Shown here: in pieces, positions 1-11,186 of the stretch
Position numbering within the stretch: the stretch's first letter is position 1
Layout of the letters: each line of letters starts with the position of its first letter
Origin: Vanrija pseudolonga
Lineage: Eukaryota; Basidiomycota; Tremellomycetes; Trichosporonales; Trichosporonaceae
Assembly (NCBI RefSeq): GCF_020906515.1
Contig: NC_085849.1
Location: 186,001-250,000 of the forward strand
Length of the DNA: 64,000 bases
Direction of reading: 5' to 3'
Position numbers and translations under genes: made by a program
The notes under the pieces: generated by a model
What the model saw: the letters and a program-made list of their open reading frames with translations, nothing else
The model's database searches: none
Told to the model about the DNA's origin: nothing

Positions 1-302
1 CCCGAGCCGGAGCGCGCTGGGCTGGTCGAGTGTGAGTGCGCCGAGCCCGGCACGTCGAGGCTCGGCCGGTGCTGGTGGTTCGCGGCGGAGGGCGCAGGCC
101 GCGCCGTCAGCTGCCGGAGGAAGCTGGCGACCTCCTGCGTCGCCGTCGTCACCTGGCTCATGGCAGCCGCGGCGTCGCCCGACTCGTGCGCGATGCGCAG
201 GAACACGTCGCACAGCTCTGGCCGCCGCTTGAGTGTGTATGTGCCTGTTGTGTTGATCGTCGTCGGCGACAGCGTGGGGCTGGAGTTGAGGCCCAGCATC
301 AT
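1..302 (-). CDS. Hypothetical protein, N-terminal part (cut by window edge)
   Basis: On the minus strand a frame opens at a double ATG (302-300 and 299-297) and runs about 100 codons to the window edge with no stop. Its third codon positions are mostly G or C, as in the proven genes here. The product begins MMLGLNSSPTLSPTTINTTG, continues with a possibly helical stretch containing PELCDVFLRIAHESGD, and turns into a Ser/His/Pro-rich tail. I do not recognise the family. The rest lies to the left of the window, so introns and function cannot be judged. It is divergently placed from the amino acid permease that starts 1.8 kb away. Confidence 0.55.
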   Translation of the reverse strand, partial: MMLGLNSSPTLSPTTINTTGTYTLKRRPELCDVFLRIAHESGDAAAAMSQVTTATQEVASFLRQLTARPAPSAANHQHRPSLDVPGSAHSHSTSPARSGS

Positions 303-2072
303 GGAGGGGGAAGTGGTGCGATGGGGAGGACGAGTCGAGAAGTTGGCGATGTCGAGAGGGGTTGAGGCGCCAAGTAACAAGGGTCTTCCGGTAAGTTTCT
401 TGTTGTCTGCCGGCGTGTGTCGTCTCGTCTTTTTTATGTACAAGTCGCGTCGTCTAGCTGGCTCGTCGCTGTCGTTGTCGCCGTCGTCAAGTCGTCGTGA
501 AGAGTGCAAAGCAAAGATCCAGTTGTTGCTGCTGCGGGCAAGATGGGCACCACATGCGGGCTATATCTGATCACGTTGGGCCATTAGGCGTGCGACAACG
601 GCTGTAGGCGCGCAGATAGGCCCGCACCGATCCCAACCGACGCGCAGTGCCAAGCCATGCGGTGCCGACACGCATGGGCTTTTCTTCATGACGCGTTTGG
701 TCGGCGCCGAACAAGAGTCCGAACGAGAAGCGGTGCGCGGGCGCCGTTCGGTCGGGGATGTGGAGCAGTCCCGACTGCTGGGGCCGACATGAGCCGCGGT
801 TAGTCGGACCTTGGACGCGTCGACGTCGAGGCGAGGTGGAGATCAGTCGCGTCGGCGACATGCTCTTGGCGCGCGATTAAGTTGTTCTCCGCCGGTAAAC
901 GCCAGCCAGCCCTCATCGCCTCCTCGCCGTCATTGTTATCTCGCCCGTGGCCCAGTCGGCCAAGTGGCCCCGGCCGCGCCCCGTGTCATCATCTCAGTTA
1001 TGTCGCAAGGATGGCGACAAGGCTCAGCAACAACGCTTGCTGCGGCCTTTGCAATCGCCTCGTCTACGTTTCTGCTCGTTGCCAACAGTCACACTCTACG
1101 TTCCCACCGATCTCTGGGCACAATGACGCCACACTCCGAATGTTGCGCGAATGGTGGCAGCAGTGGTGAGTGCACGGTGGTGCGCGCGCGAGATTGATCT
1201 ACGTGGCGGCGTGGCGCTTGCTTGCTCGACGCCAACTCGGCTCCGCATCGCCGTCGACATTGCACAGTCCGCAGGTGGTCGATGCTTGCTGCACTCCGTT
1301 GCGGATGGCTAGTGTCCGCAGTGTGGTGGATGAAGGTGTCAAGCCACGTGCAACCGCTCCGCGGATGGCCGATGGATATCCGCCCGCCCATATCTTACCC
1401 CGTTTGCCCGCTCCCACCGCTCAACCACTCCGACTCACGACAAAGCTCACGCACAAACTCGACAAGCGCGACGCTCAATCCTTCGTCTTGGCGTGGAGGG
1501 ATCTACATTCCGACAGTCGGACCAGAACACTCCGACTGGGAGCACTGTCGCCCTGCAACTGCCTTGCAATTTTATCACATGCCTGTCCGAGTCCCCGTCC
1601 ACCTCACAACCAACCCCTTACACATGTTCGGTCAATGGCCAGGCTCGCTCGCATCTCGCATGACAAACAAACCCCGAAACTGCTCGTTTCAGCGACCTCC
1701 CAGCCAATAAACACGCCGCTGACCTCACTCAAGCCCGCTCTGACTTCCACCTGCCTCACCCCGTGCCTCGCTCGGACAGATGACGTGCTGGCTAGACGTG
1801 ATAACGTGATCAGTGCAAAAGTGTCTATCCGAGGCCATCAGGACACAATCACGCTGCGTGCGCTATCGCCCCTGGGCCAGCAAGCGCGATCACACGCAGC
1901 CATCTCTGCTCAGCTGAACCCAGCTGACTGCGCTAGTGCATATTCCAATCTTGGGCGGCTGGAGGCAAAAGTTGCTGCTGCTGCCGCTTCGTCGGGTGAC
2001 CCTCGCCAGGCTAATAAATATCAGCGCGGGGTTCACTTGCCGCTGTACTGACCCCCTCCCAACACCTTCGCC
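303..2072. other. Divergent intergenic region, 1.8 kb
   Basis: This lies between the left-edge gene and the amino acid permease. The open frames in it (the longest is a plus-strand frame at 1170-2051) have no recognisable domains, poor codon bias and overlapping competitors, so I call no gene. A TAATAAATA at 2012-2020, 53 bp before the permease ATG, is a plausible TATA element. A TGACGT and a GATAAC occur close together near 1781-1805. Nothing else stands out. Confidence 0.6.
2012..2020 (+). promoter_or_regulatory. TATA-like element of the amino acid permease
   Basis: TAATAAATA sits 53 bp upstream of the permease ATG, the usual spacing for TATA-type elements in this window. It is assigned by position only. 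Confidence 0.4.
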
Positions 2073-4085
2073 ATGGCACACTACCACTCGGACGACAGGT
2101 CGTCCAAGGACGAGTACGAGCACGACCCGCACGCCGCTGCCGGCGGCTACGCGCACCAGCAGCCGTACTACGGCTCCAACGGGAACAAGGGCGACCTCGC
2201 GTCCAACACGTATGCGCGCGAGCCGCTGTCCGAGGTGTCGTCGGCAGACGACTACAAGGACATTGACCCCACCTCGGGCGTCAAGCGCGGCCTCAAGACG
2301 CGCCACCTGTCCATGATGGCGCTTGCGGGGATTATCGGTCCTGGACTGCTCATCGGCTCTGGAGGCGCGCTCAAGAACGGCGGGCCCGCGTCGCTGATCA
2401 TCGGCTTTGGTGTCATCGGCATCATTGCCTTCTCGATCATGCAAAGTCTCGGAGAACTCACCACGCTCTACCCCACCGGCGGCGCCTTCACCCACCTCAG
2501 CGACCGCTTCGTCGACAAGGCGTTCGGGGCTGCCGTAGGCTGGAACTACTTCATTATCTGGTACGCCATTTTGGAGCTCTGGCGGAGCAGGAGGAGGTCG
2601 GGGAGGAGCAGGAGGCGAAGGAGGAGGCCGAGGAGGGCCGGGGGCTGTCGACTGGGCCGTTTTTGTCGTCTCGGGAGCTAACCAGTCCACAGGGCATGCG
2701 TTCTTGCCAACGAATACAACGCTTTGAGCTCGATCATGGTCTTCTGGAGCGACAAGGTGCCGCTCTGGGGCTATTTCCTGATCTTCTGGGTGAGTTGACA
2801 CAAGTGCCACAACGGGCCGCCGACCTTCCCCCCACCTTCCTTCCTTCGCCACAACCAACCGCTCTTCTTCCCCCCTTCTTCGCACGCCTGTTCACCCCCT
2901 AACCCCCACAGTTCGCATTCACGGCCTTCCAGATGCTCGGCGTCGAGTCATTCGGCGAGGCAGAGTTCTGGCTCGCCCTGATCAAGCTCGTCGGCCTAGT
3001 CGCCTACTTCCTCTTTTCGATCATCTACGTCGGCGGCGGCGTCAAGGGCGTGCCGGCCCTCGGCGCAAAGTACTGGCACGACCCGGGCCCGTTCAACGGT
3101 AACGGCTTCCGCGGCGTCGCGACCGTGTTCGTCTTCTGCTCGACCTTTTACGCCGGCGTCGAGAGCGTCGCTGTCGCCGCTACCGAGACCAAGAACCCCG
3201 GCCGCGCGGTGCCCCTCGCCATCCGCCAGGTCTTCTGGCGCATCATCTTCATCTACATGGGTAAGTGGCGCGACTGTGGCACTTAGCGCTCGCTCACGCC
3301 CCGCCCCAGGCTCGGCCATCTTCTTCGGCCTCACCTGCCCCGCCAACTCGGACGGCCTCGTCAACGGCAAGTCGCGCGCGCTCAAGTCGCCCATGACCAT
3401 CGCGATTCAGACCGCCGGCTGGCACGGCGGCGTGCACCTGATCAACGCCTTCATCCTCATCACCTGTATCTCGGCCGTCAACTCGTCCATCTACATTGGC
3501 TCCCGTACCCTCCTCTACATGGGCCAGGACGGCAAGGCGCCCAAGTTCCTGGGCTGGACGAGCAAGCGCGGCGTGCCGATTCCCGCCATCCTGCTCACGA
3601 ACGCGTGCGGCGCGCTGTCCATGATGAACGTGTCCACTGGCGCCGGAAAGGCGTACAGCTACATTGTCAACCTGTCCGGCGTGTCCACCTTCCTCGTCTG
3701 GGGCGCGATCAGCTTCACGCACATCCGTTTCCGCAAGGCATGGCACGCGCAGGGCCACACGACGGAGGAGCTGCCGTTCAAGTCGTTCGGATACCCGTAC
3801 AACGCGTGGTTCGGCCTCGTGGCCAACGTCTTCCTCGCGCTCGTGCAGGGCTGGTCGACGTTCTCGCCGTTCGTCGCTGGCGACTTTGTCGACGCGTACA
3901 TTCTCCTCCCGCTCTTCGGCATCATCTACTTTGGCTTCAAGATCATCAACAAGACGCACTTCTGGCGTGCGCACGAGATTGACCTCGACACCGGCCGCCG
4001 CAGGGACGTCGACGACGCGGGTGCAGGCCGCCAAGCCTCGGGCCAGCGCAAGGGCTTCTGGGGTCGTATCGCCGAGAACTTTTAA
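2073..4085 (+). CDS. Amino acid permease (APC superfamily, yeast amino acid transporter type)
   Basis: Exons 2073-2560, 2693-2789, 2912-3260 and 3310-4085 give 569 residues, the normal size for fungal amino acid/proton symporters of the plasma membrane. A hydrophilic N-terminus of about 70 residues is followed by KTRHLSMMALAGIIGPGLLIG, the first-helix signature of the AA_permease family. The conserved run ANEYNALSSI appears right after intron 1, which supports that junction. About twelve hydrophobic helices follow, and the C-terminus is short and basic. Intron 1 (132 nt) and intron 2 (122 nt) are long for this locus; the last is 49 nt. The substrate cannot be read from sequence; a general or broad-range permease is the default guess. 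The gene converges on the chromate transporter, with 62 bp between stops. Confidence 0.9.
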
Positions 4086-4147
4086 CTGCTATTAGACTGT
4101 ACATATAGTGATGCCACTGGGCTCTATCTCTCTCCCTACGCTCGCTG

Positions 4148-5671
4148 CTAGCTCTGCTGCACGCCGTACCACGCGAGACCCGCCACACCGCCGCCCATGA
4201 CACTGAGCCAAGGCGGGGATCCAAACGTCCGGCTCGCGACGAATGTGCCCGAGCTGACCACGGCCCAGAACGGGTCGGAAGTCAGCGGGCCAGCGAGGGC
4301 CTGTTTCTTGCCCGACTCGCCGCCGCCCGACTGGTAGATGTATCCGACGAGGAAGAGCTGCCACACGGCAGTGAACACCAGGCCGCTCGCGGCGGCGTTC
4401 AGTCCGCGGAGCACACTGCGCGCGACGCTCTTGTCCCTCCAACTCGAGTAGATGGGCAACAGGGCAAGCTTGAGGAGAATGCCCGGCGCGAAGATGCCAA
4501 TAAACCCCAGCACCGCACCAAGCGCCGGCAGCTTGGGCGACAGCGCGAGCACGCCGAGCGCGACTGCAAAGTTGAAGTTGGGTCCCGGGAACGCCTGGAG
4601 GATAGCGAACAGCAGCAGAAAGTCGCGGTCCGACACCCAGCCCGGGTCGACGACGTACCCGCGCAGCAGGGGGATGACGACCGGCCCGCCGCCAAAGATG
4701 ATCGTCCCCGCGATGATCATGTTACAGAAGAAGTCGAGCGCGCGGGGCACGTGCTTGCCGGCGTTGTGGATGCCTGCGCGGGTCGCGAGCGGGACAGTGA
4801 GGAAGAGGACGAAGCCGAGGAGCAGCGCGACGGCCACGGGCGGGGAGACGACCTTGAGGTTGTCCGCTAGCGTAGGCTGTGCCGCTTCGGCGTGCGCCGA
4901 GTCGTCTGGCGGAGGGGTGGCGGGGTCCGTGATCCGCTGGCGGAGGGACGACGTGCGCGGCGTGCCGCCCCCGTCTGAGCCGGCCTGGGCCACAGGCTGC
5001 TGGTTGACTGGCGCGGTGCTCGCCTGGTCGCTAGCCGCGACGCTCGCGGCGACCGCCGCCGCCGCGAGCTCGATCTCCTCCTGCTCCGCGCGCTTCCCGA
5101 CGCCGAGCTTGCGCAGCCACGTGCGCCGAAAGTCCCACACGAGCGTCGCGAGCCCGCCGGTGGCAATGAGCGAGGGGTACATCCAGGGCGCGTGGTAGCA
5201 GATGCCGAAGGACGCCGAGAGCCAGAGGATGAGCGTCGTGAGCTTATCCGTGCACGCCGCCGTGGCGAGCTGCAGCGCGGCAAGCGCAATCAGGCCCACG
5301 CTCGCCGCGTTGAGGCCGGTGAACAGCGCCAGCATGATACCGGGCAGCGAGTCGCCAATGTGCGAGATGCCGAACCCGAGCGCGCCCATGCCTATCGCGC
5401 CGGGCAAGCTCCAGAGGAGGAAGGCGAACAGCCCCGCGACCACGCCGTGCGTGACGACAGCGATGGAGAAGGCGAGCTGCGTCGACCCTGGTCCCGGCAG
5501 CGCATTACCCAGAGCGAAGAGGTCGACAAACGTCTTCTCGTCCACCCACCGCAGGCGGTCGACGAAGCGCTGCCGCAGGATCACGACGTGCACGCCCGGC
5601 CCGCCGAAGGACGTGAAGCCCAGGTCGTAGTAGTGCCGCGCGATGGCTGCGAGGTTGGATAGCAGCGGCAT
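4148..5671 (-). CDS. Chromate ion transporter, CHR family (ChrA-like)
   Basis: A single uninterrupted exon encodes 507 residues. The protein has two homologous halves, as in long-chain CHR transporters: the N-half has FTSFGGPGVHVVILRQRFV and ALGNALPGPGSTQLAF, and the C-half has the matching IIFGGGPVVIPLLRGYVV and ILQAFPGPNFNFAVALG. A hydrophilic linker of about 100 residues, rich in Ala, Ser and Pro, joins them. Ten or more hydrophobic segments are visible. CHR proteins move chromate, with sulfate as a possible competitor, across the plasma membrane; in fungi they have been linked to both uptake and resistance, so direction is not predicted here. Absence of introns is unusual beside multi-exon neighbours and fits, but does not prove, acquisition from bacteria or from a retrocopy. 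Confidence 0.92.
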   Translation of the reverse strand: MPLLSNLAAIARHYYDLGFTSFGGPGVHVVILRQRFVDRLRWVDEKTFVDLFALGNALPGPGSTQLAFSIAVVTHGVVAGLFAFLLWSLPGAIGMGALGFGISHIGDSLPGIMLALFTGLNAASVGLIALAALQLATAACTDKLTTLILWLSASFGICYHAPWMYPSLIATGGLATLVWDFRRTWLRKLGVGKRAEQEEIELAAAAVAASVAASDQASTAPVNQQPVAQAGSDGGGTPRTSSLRQRITDPATPPPDDSAHAEAAQPTLADNLKVVSPPVAVALLLGFVLFLTVPLATRAGIHNAGKHVPRALDFFCNMIIAGTIIFGGGPVVIPLLRGYVVDPGWVSDRDFLLLFAILQAFPGPNFNFAVALGVLALSPKLPALGAVLGFIGIFAPGILLKLALLPIYSSWRDKSVARSVLRGLNAAASGLVFTAVWQLFLVGYIYQSGGGESGKKQALAGPLTSDPFWAVVSSGTFVASRTFGSPPWLSVMGGGVAGLAWYGVQQS

Positions 5672-6677
5672 GGCGGCGTGGTATGGGGGAAGATGTCTGT
5701 GACGATGAACAAACTCGGAGCCGCTTTATGTGCTCCGCGCGCTCGACGCACCAATGTGCGCGATTTTATGGTCGAGTGACCGAACGACAAGTCGCGAGAC
5801 CGAGATGTTATTCCGATGGCCTTGGCGATTAGAAACGTGCGATATGGCGACGGCTTGGCGCGGCGCGCGGCGCGCGGTGAAACACGCGTGGAGCGGGGTG
5901 GGCGGGGTAGTGGCGGCGATGGCGGGGATGACGGCGGCGGCGATGGTGATGGCGACAGCAGCAGGCTCGACGGAGCGATGCCCGCGGGGCGCCATCCCAT
6001 CTCACCTGCTCACCTTGTCGGCGCATCACATGCCGATCACGACAACTCGTCTCATTGTCAACAACAACGACGATAGGCCCACAACAGGCTCGCGACTCAC
6101 ACCGCAGCCTATGCACTGACCACCTCACCTGACCCGAGTTGCCTGCATGCCCCAACCCTCCCTGCCAAGCGCCACCACCAGCGCCGCAGGCATGAGACCC
6201 AAGGGCGAAACAACTCATCAGGACCCACTCACTGAGCCCACTGACCGGAGCCCAGGGCCCAGCCAGTCATATCCGCGCGGCCTCCTCGCGTCGCACCCGG
6301 CGCCTCGCGGCGCGTCGGCCCAGGGACATGGAATATTAACCATACCTTGTTTTGGATGGCCGCAAGAGAACGGGGGACTGACAGACATGGAGAAGGAGTG
6401 AACGGGGTCGGGGCGGCCTGCGCTCACTCGTGCCCATCTGTGCGTAAGATCTCGAGATCTCGCGTCGGCGCGAGGTTCGTCTTTGCTTTGCTTTGACATC
6501 GACGCGTTTGTCGTGTTCGTCGTGTTCTTCGACTTTCTCTACTTACTCGGCGGCAACGAGCTCGAGCGCGGCACGCACATCCAGCTCGATCGATCACGAC
6601 CACTAGCGCCGTCTTCAGCTCGACTCGACTCGGCACACCTTCGTTTCTTCACCACACTCCTTTGACTCTTCAGCGCG
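5672..6677. other. Divergent intergenic region, 1.0 kb
   Basis: This is the shared upstream region of the chromate transporter (minus) and the one-pass membrane protein (plus). Short GC-rich frames on both strands look random. There is a GGC/GAT-rich simple-sequence patch near 5900-5950. No RNA gene or repeat family is recognised. Confidence 0.6.
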
Positions 6678-8593
6678 ATGCGCACATCCTTCGCTGCCCT
6701 CGCTGGCGCCGGGCTCGCGGCCGTCGGACTCGCGCGCGCCGCCGCCCTCACCGAGCACAACTTTACCATCAGCGACATGTCCCCGATGCTCACGTACACC
6801 AACGCGGGGGCATGGAACGCGAGCTGGACCCAGTCCAACTGGTCGACGTGGGTCAGCAACGACACGCGCTTCGGCAACGGCGTCAGCATGCACACTGCCA
6901 CCGAGGTCGGCTCGAGCGTGAGCCTCAGCTTTGTCGGCACCGGCGTGTGGTTCTTTGGCTCGGCGGATGGCGGGGTCAGCTTGCAGGTCGACTCCGGGGC
7001 GGCGACTACCACCACCCTGTCGCAGGTGGTCAACACCAGCCTCGCGGGCATCGGCGGCCTCGACTATGCTTACCATACTGTTAAGCTCGCACTCGCGTCA
7101 GGCAGCTCGCTCACGCTCAAGAGCGTGGTCATCACGACCGCCATCGGGGGCGAGGGGTGAGTGCGAAAGGAAAACGCAAACAATCATGGCTGACCACCAC
7201 AGGGCCCGAGCGTCCAACACCTCCATGCTCATGTATGAGGACACGCCCAAGGCCTACCTCATGAACTCGAACATTACGCTCAGCTCGCAGCAGGACTGGC
7301 AGATCATGAGCAGCGTGTCGCAGACCATCGTGACGCCCGACTCGACGGCCGACAGCGTGGTCCAGTACCCGCGCCTCTCGACGCACTTCTCCACCGCCTG
7401 GTTGTCGTTCGCCGTGCCCGCCAACACAAGCTTGATGACACTCCGCGGGCCGGTGGGGTACAACTACGACAAGTACAGAGTCACGCTGGACCCGTCGCCG
7501 CCGTTCGGGCCGGCCAGCTTGACCCTCACGGCGCAGTCGCCGTGGCTCGGCTTCCCCGAGATCCTGTGGTTCGCGTCCATCGACCCGACACAGCAGTACA
7601 AGGTGACGGTCGACTTCTTGCCCTCGGGCACGAGCGAAACCGTCACGTACTTTGACACGACGTCGGCGCAGTTCGTCGCGGGTGTGGGGTGAGTGCGGCG
7701 ATGTGTGGCTCAGACTGACAGACAGTGGAACCGGCGGATTGCCAGGCCAAGGCAGCACGTCGGGCGGCAACAGCACCGGCAGCGGCGGCGGCAGTGGCAA
7801 TGGCCACGGCAGTGGCTCGGGGAGCAACAACAACGGCTCGGGCAAGTCGAGCACCAACGTCGGCGCAATCGCGGGCGGGGCTGCCGGCGGCGCAGTGGCG
7901 CTCATCCTCGCCGGCGTCCTCCTCTGGTGGTGCCTGCGCAAGCGGCGCAACAGCGCCCGCAACACGGGCAAGAAGCGCGTGGTCGGCACGCTGCTGGACC
8001 CGAAGCGGCGCGAGTCGGCCAACTCGGAGTTTGAGATCGAGCCGCTCGACCCCGTCGTCAGCGCACACCATATGGGATCGTACGCTGGCAGCGGGTACGG
8101 CGGCAGCGCGCACAGCCTGCCCGGCAGCAACGGCGGCGTCACGCCGCTGCCTCCCCCCAATGCGCCAAACTCGTACCTCACCCGCCCGACCCCGCCGCAC
8201 ACGTACTCGTCGTCCCCGTCGAGCCCGGTAGAGGGGTACACGACCACGCCGGCGCTCGCGTCGCAGACGAAAGCCGCGCTTGCGGCCGGCAGCGTGGGGC
8301 ATGCGTTCAGCGACCACCATGGCGAGGGTTACGGCCGGCCTCTGCCCTCTGCGCCGTCGTCCTTCTCCCACTCCCAGGGTCAGTACCCCCCGTCCCAGTC
8401 GTCGAGCAGCCACAGCCCTGTCACCCCGACCACGTCGAGCCAGGGCGGCAAGGCGCGCTACGCGCCGCCTCAGCAGCAGCAGCAGCCAGTAGTCAATGTC
8501 GAGCAGGACGCCGGGCGCGTGCCTGCCCCAGCGGCGCAGCCACCGGCCGAGAGCGTGCCCCCGACATATGACCCGCGCTGGGCGAACGAGTAG
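6678..8593 (+). CDS. Secretory single-pass membrane protein with Ser/Gly-rich stalk
   Basis: Exons 6678-7156, 7203-7688 and 7726-8593 give 610 residues. A signal peptide (MRTSFAALAGAGLAAVGLAR) leads into an extracellular region of about 320 residues with many N-glycosylation sequons and two beta-rich lobes of the kind seen in fungal carbohydrate-binding-like surface proteins. A Gly/Ser/Asn stalk follows, then one transmembrane helix (IAGGAAGGAVALILAGVLL) and a positively charged WWCLRKRR stop-transfer sequence. The cytoplasmic tail of about 200 residues is rich in Ser, Pro, Gly and Gln. The architecture recalls fungal wall-stress sensor or Skg6/Axl2-like proteins, but there is no family-defining motif, so function is open. 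The second intron is only 37 nt. Confidence 0.8.
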
Positions 8594-9005
8594 GAGGGGC
8601 GAGCGGGTGGTGTCGTTCCGTAGCTGTCTGCCTGATTGGGGGTATCAGGAACCAGAATGTACACTGTATATGCTTGCTTGCGGATCGTGGCCGGCCAACC
8701 GGCCGACAGCACAGCCAACCACGCAGCCGACAAGTCTAATCACCAACAATCTCGGGTTGCTCGGCTTGAGCGTGGCAGAGTGGCAACAGCCAAAGCTCGG
8801 CAACAACCCGCCAAACCCTGATATTAGTCGGTGTCTCTTACTTGGGCGACCGAGGAGGTCGCTCACAAGCACGAGGTGCTTAGCATGTGCCTGTTCGTCG
8901 TCCGAAACGACTGCATGCCCAATGGGTAATGCCTGTGCGTGGCCGAAAGACGCGCTTGGCGTGCTCGTACGCCGGCATATGAGGCCATGCCCTCGCTACG
9001 CCAGT

Positions 9006-9014
9006 ATCAGATAC
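9006..9014 (+). promoter_or_regulatory. Candidate iron-responsive GATA site (near-match)
   Basis: ATCAGATAC differs at one position from ATCWGATAA, the motif bound by the fungal iron repressors SreA, Sfu1 and Urbs1. It lies 165 bp before the ATG of a siderophore transporter, a typical target of these regulators. Confidence 0.4.
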
Positions 9015-9041
9015 GCACCTCGTCGGCCGACACGAGGCGGT

Positions 9042-9050
9042 TTATCAGAT
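9042..9050 (-). promoter_or_regulatory. Candidate iron-responsive GATA site (exact match)
   Basis: TTATCAGAT on the plus strand is ATCTGATAA on the minus strand, an exact match to ATCWGATAA, the iron-regulatory GATA consensus. It stands 129 bp before the siderophore transporter ATG and 27 bp after a near-match, so paired binding is plausible. Binding itself is inferred. Confidence 0.5.
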
Positions 9051-9178
9051 AGCGCGGCGTGTGTGTGCCAAGGACATGAAAACTTTGCGGTGTCTGTGCC
9101 ACAACAACAGGAAGGAGTTGTGCATAAGTACTTACGTGCCGAGCCCCTCCTTCCTCACCAACTCACCCCCCACCCACG

Positions 9179-11186
9179 ATGAACCCCGCCACCGCCGACC
9201 CCGAAAAGGCGCGCCCGCCGTCCGAGCTCTCGGACGAGGACAAGTCCAAGGCCCAGATGGAGGAATACGAGCAGGGCATGGGCGTGACCAAGATCGAAGC
9301 GCTGTGTGAGCCTCCCCCCACGTCCCACCCCCCAGCCTCCTAACACCCCCAGACTACGTCTTCGGCCGCGGGTGGAAACTGGTTCTCCTGTGGTTCAGCA
9401 TCGGGCTGATCGCGTACGTGTACGCGCTGAGCCAGAGCACGACGTCGACGTACCAGGCTTTCGCGACCAGCGCGTTTGGGAAACACACTATCGTGGGCAC
9501 GATCGCAGTCATCACGGGCATCATGAGCGCCGTCGCGCAGCCATTCATCGCCAAGCTCGCCGACCTGCTCTCGCGCCCGTTCGCCCTGGCCGCCGCGCTC
9601 GTGCTCTACACGGTCGGGTACATCATGGTCGCCGCCGCGCCGAACATCACCACCGTGGTGGCCGGACGCGCAGTGTACACGCTCGGCCAGACGGGTATCT
9701 CGCGGGTACAGGATATCCTCGTCGCCGACATCACCTCCCTGCAGTGGCGCGGCGCGGTGAGCGCGGCCACGTCGCTGCCGTTCGTGGTGAACGCCTTTGT
9801 TGCCGGGTATATCACGCAAGGTATTGGCGCATTGAGCCAGAACGGCTGGAGATGGGGATACGGCATGTTTGCCATTCTCGTCCCCGTGTCCCTCCTCCCC
9901 ACGGTGCTCATCCTCTTCTGGGGCGGGCACAAGGCCAAGCAGCTCGGCGCGCTGAGCCTCGCGTCGAGCAGCTACGCCCGCCGCCACGTGCTCGAGCAGA
10001 TGGAGCCGCCGAACCGGAGCTTGTGGGAGACAGTCGTGTACTACTGGGTCCGGATCGACGGGCTTGGCCTGCTGCTCATCGGCTTCTCGTTCGCGGGGCT
10101 GCTTGCGCCGGCGACGCTCAAGACGACCGCAAAGGGCGGGTACAAGAATCGTGAGTGCCACACCTGTGGGGGCTCAGCTGACGAAAGCCTCGCTCATCGC
10201 GCTCCTCGTTGTTGGCGGCGTGCTCTTCATCGCGTTCATCGTGTGGGAGTTTAGGTTTGCGAGCCATCCCATTATGCCGCGCCGCGTCATGAACCGCACC
10301 TTCGTGAGTAGAAAGACAATCGCGCGCCAGCCGGAGTAGTCGCTAACGCTCCTCCTAGCTCTGCTGCATCGCCATCGACTTCCTGTACTACTTCTCCGGC
10401 TTCCTCGTCTCGGCGTACTACGATTCGTGGGTGTACATCATCAAGCCGCACTGGAGCGACAAGAACTACACGTACTTCACAAACACGATGACTGTGGGAT
10501 TGTGCGGGTTTGCTGTGTTTGCAGGCCTGATCCTGCGGTACACGCACCGGTACAAGCTGCTCCAGATCAGTGGCCTGTGTCTGCGCGTGCTGGGCGAGGG
10601 CATTGCGTTCCTGGCAGTCAACGGCAACCAGTCCGACGTCGTGCTCGTCATGTCGCGCATCATCATCGCGATGGGCGGCGCCATCACCGTCACGAGCACG
10701 CAGGTCGCGTCCCAGGGCTCGGTGCCGCACGCCGACATGGCGCTCGCGATGGCCATCCTCTCGCTGTGGACCAAGCTCGGCGGGTCGATCGCCAGCGCCA
10801 TCTCGGCAGAGGTGTGGAACCGCGAGGTGCCGAAATATCTCGCAAAGTACCTCGGCGACACGCACAGCAAAGCGGAGCTCGCCAAGATCTTCGGGTCCAT
10901 CGTGACTGCGCGCGCGGCAGAGCCGCACGACCTCGTGATCAAGGCGTACACCGACGCCTTTTGGGGCCTCCACCTCGGCGCGCTTGTCGTGTCGGTTCTC
11001 GCGCTGGTCGCAGGCCTGCTCACCCGCGAGTTTCACCTCGGAGAGGCGCACAACACGGTCGAGACGGACAAGATTGTGCGGATCAGGGACAAGGACGAGG
11101 TCGACGAGGAGCAGGTGCGCCGCAGGGCTGAGGAGCTCGAGGCGAAGCTGCGCCGCGAGATTGAGCAGGAGCGTGCCACGAGGTAG
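9179..11186 (+). CDS. Siderophore-iron transporter (MFS, ARN/SIT/Mir family)
   Basis: Exons 9179-9305, 9353-10150, 10188-10303 and 10359-11186 give 622 residues, right for the 14-helix siderophore-iron/H+ symporter family of the major facilitator superfamily. Seen in the protein: an acidic N-tail, then WFSIGLIAYVYALSQSTTST, STYQAFATSAFGKH and AQPFIAKLADLLSRPFAL, all characteristic of Sit1/Arn/Mir proteins, then GYIMVAAAPNITTVVAGRAV. The C-terminus ends in a charged, coiled tail of about 55 residues (DEVDEEQVRRRAEELEAKLR). The third junction restores KNPSLIALLVVGG, confirming a 37-nt intron. The role is uptake of ferric-siderophore complexes, including siderophores made by other organisms. Two iron-type GATA motifs lie upstream. 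The ferric reductase at 26-28 kb would complement it. Confidence 0.93.

Larger units (their letters stand above)
8594..9178. other. Intergenic region upstream of the siderophore transporter
   Basis: It holds the 3' end of the membrane protein gene and the promoter of the siderophore transporter. The notable content is a pair of ATCAGATA-type motifs at 9006-9014 and 9042-9050, listed separately. A sequence resembling a tRNA A box near 8778 has no partner B box. Confidence 0.6.

Noticed and set aside
1170-2051. A 293-codon plus-strand frame in the first intergenic region
   Set aside because: Overlaps other frames of similar length, no domain, weak codon bias, and it ends just before the permease TATA and ATG.
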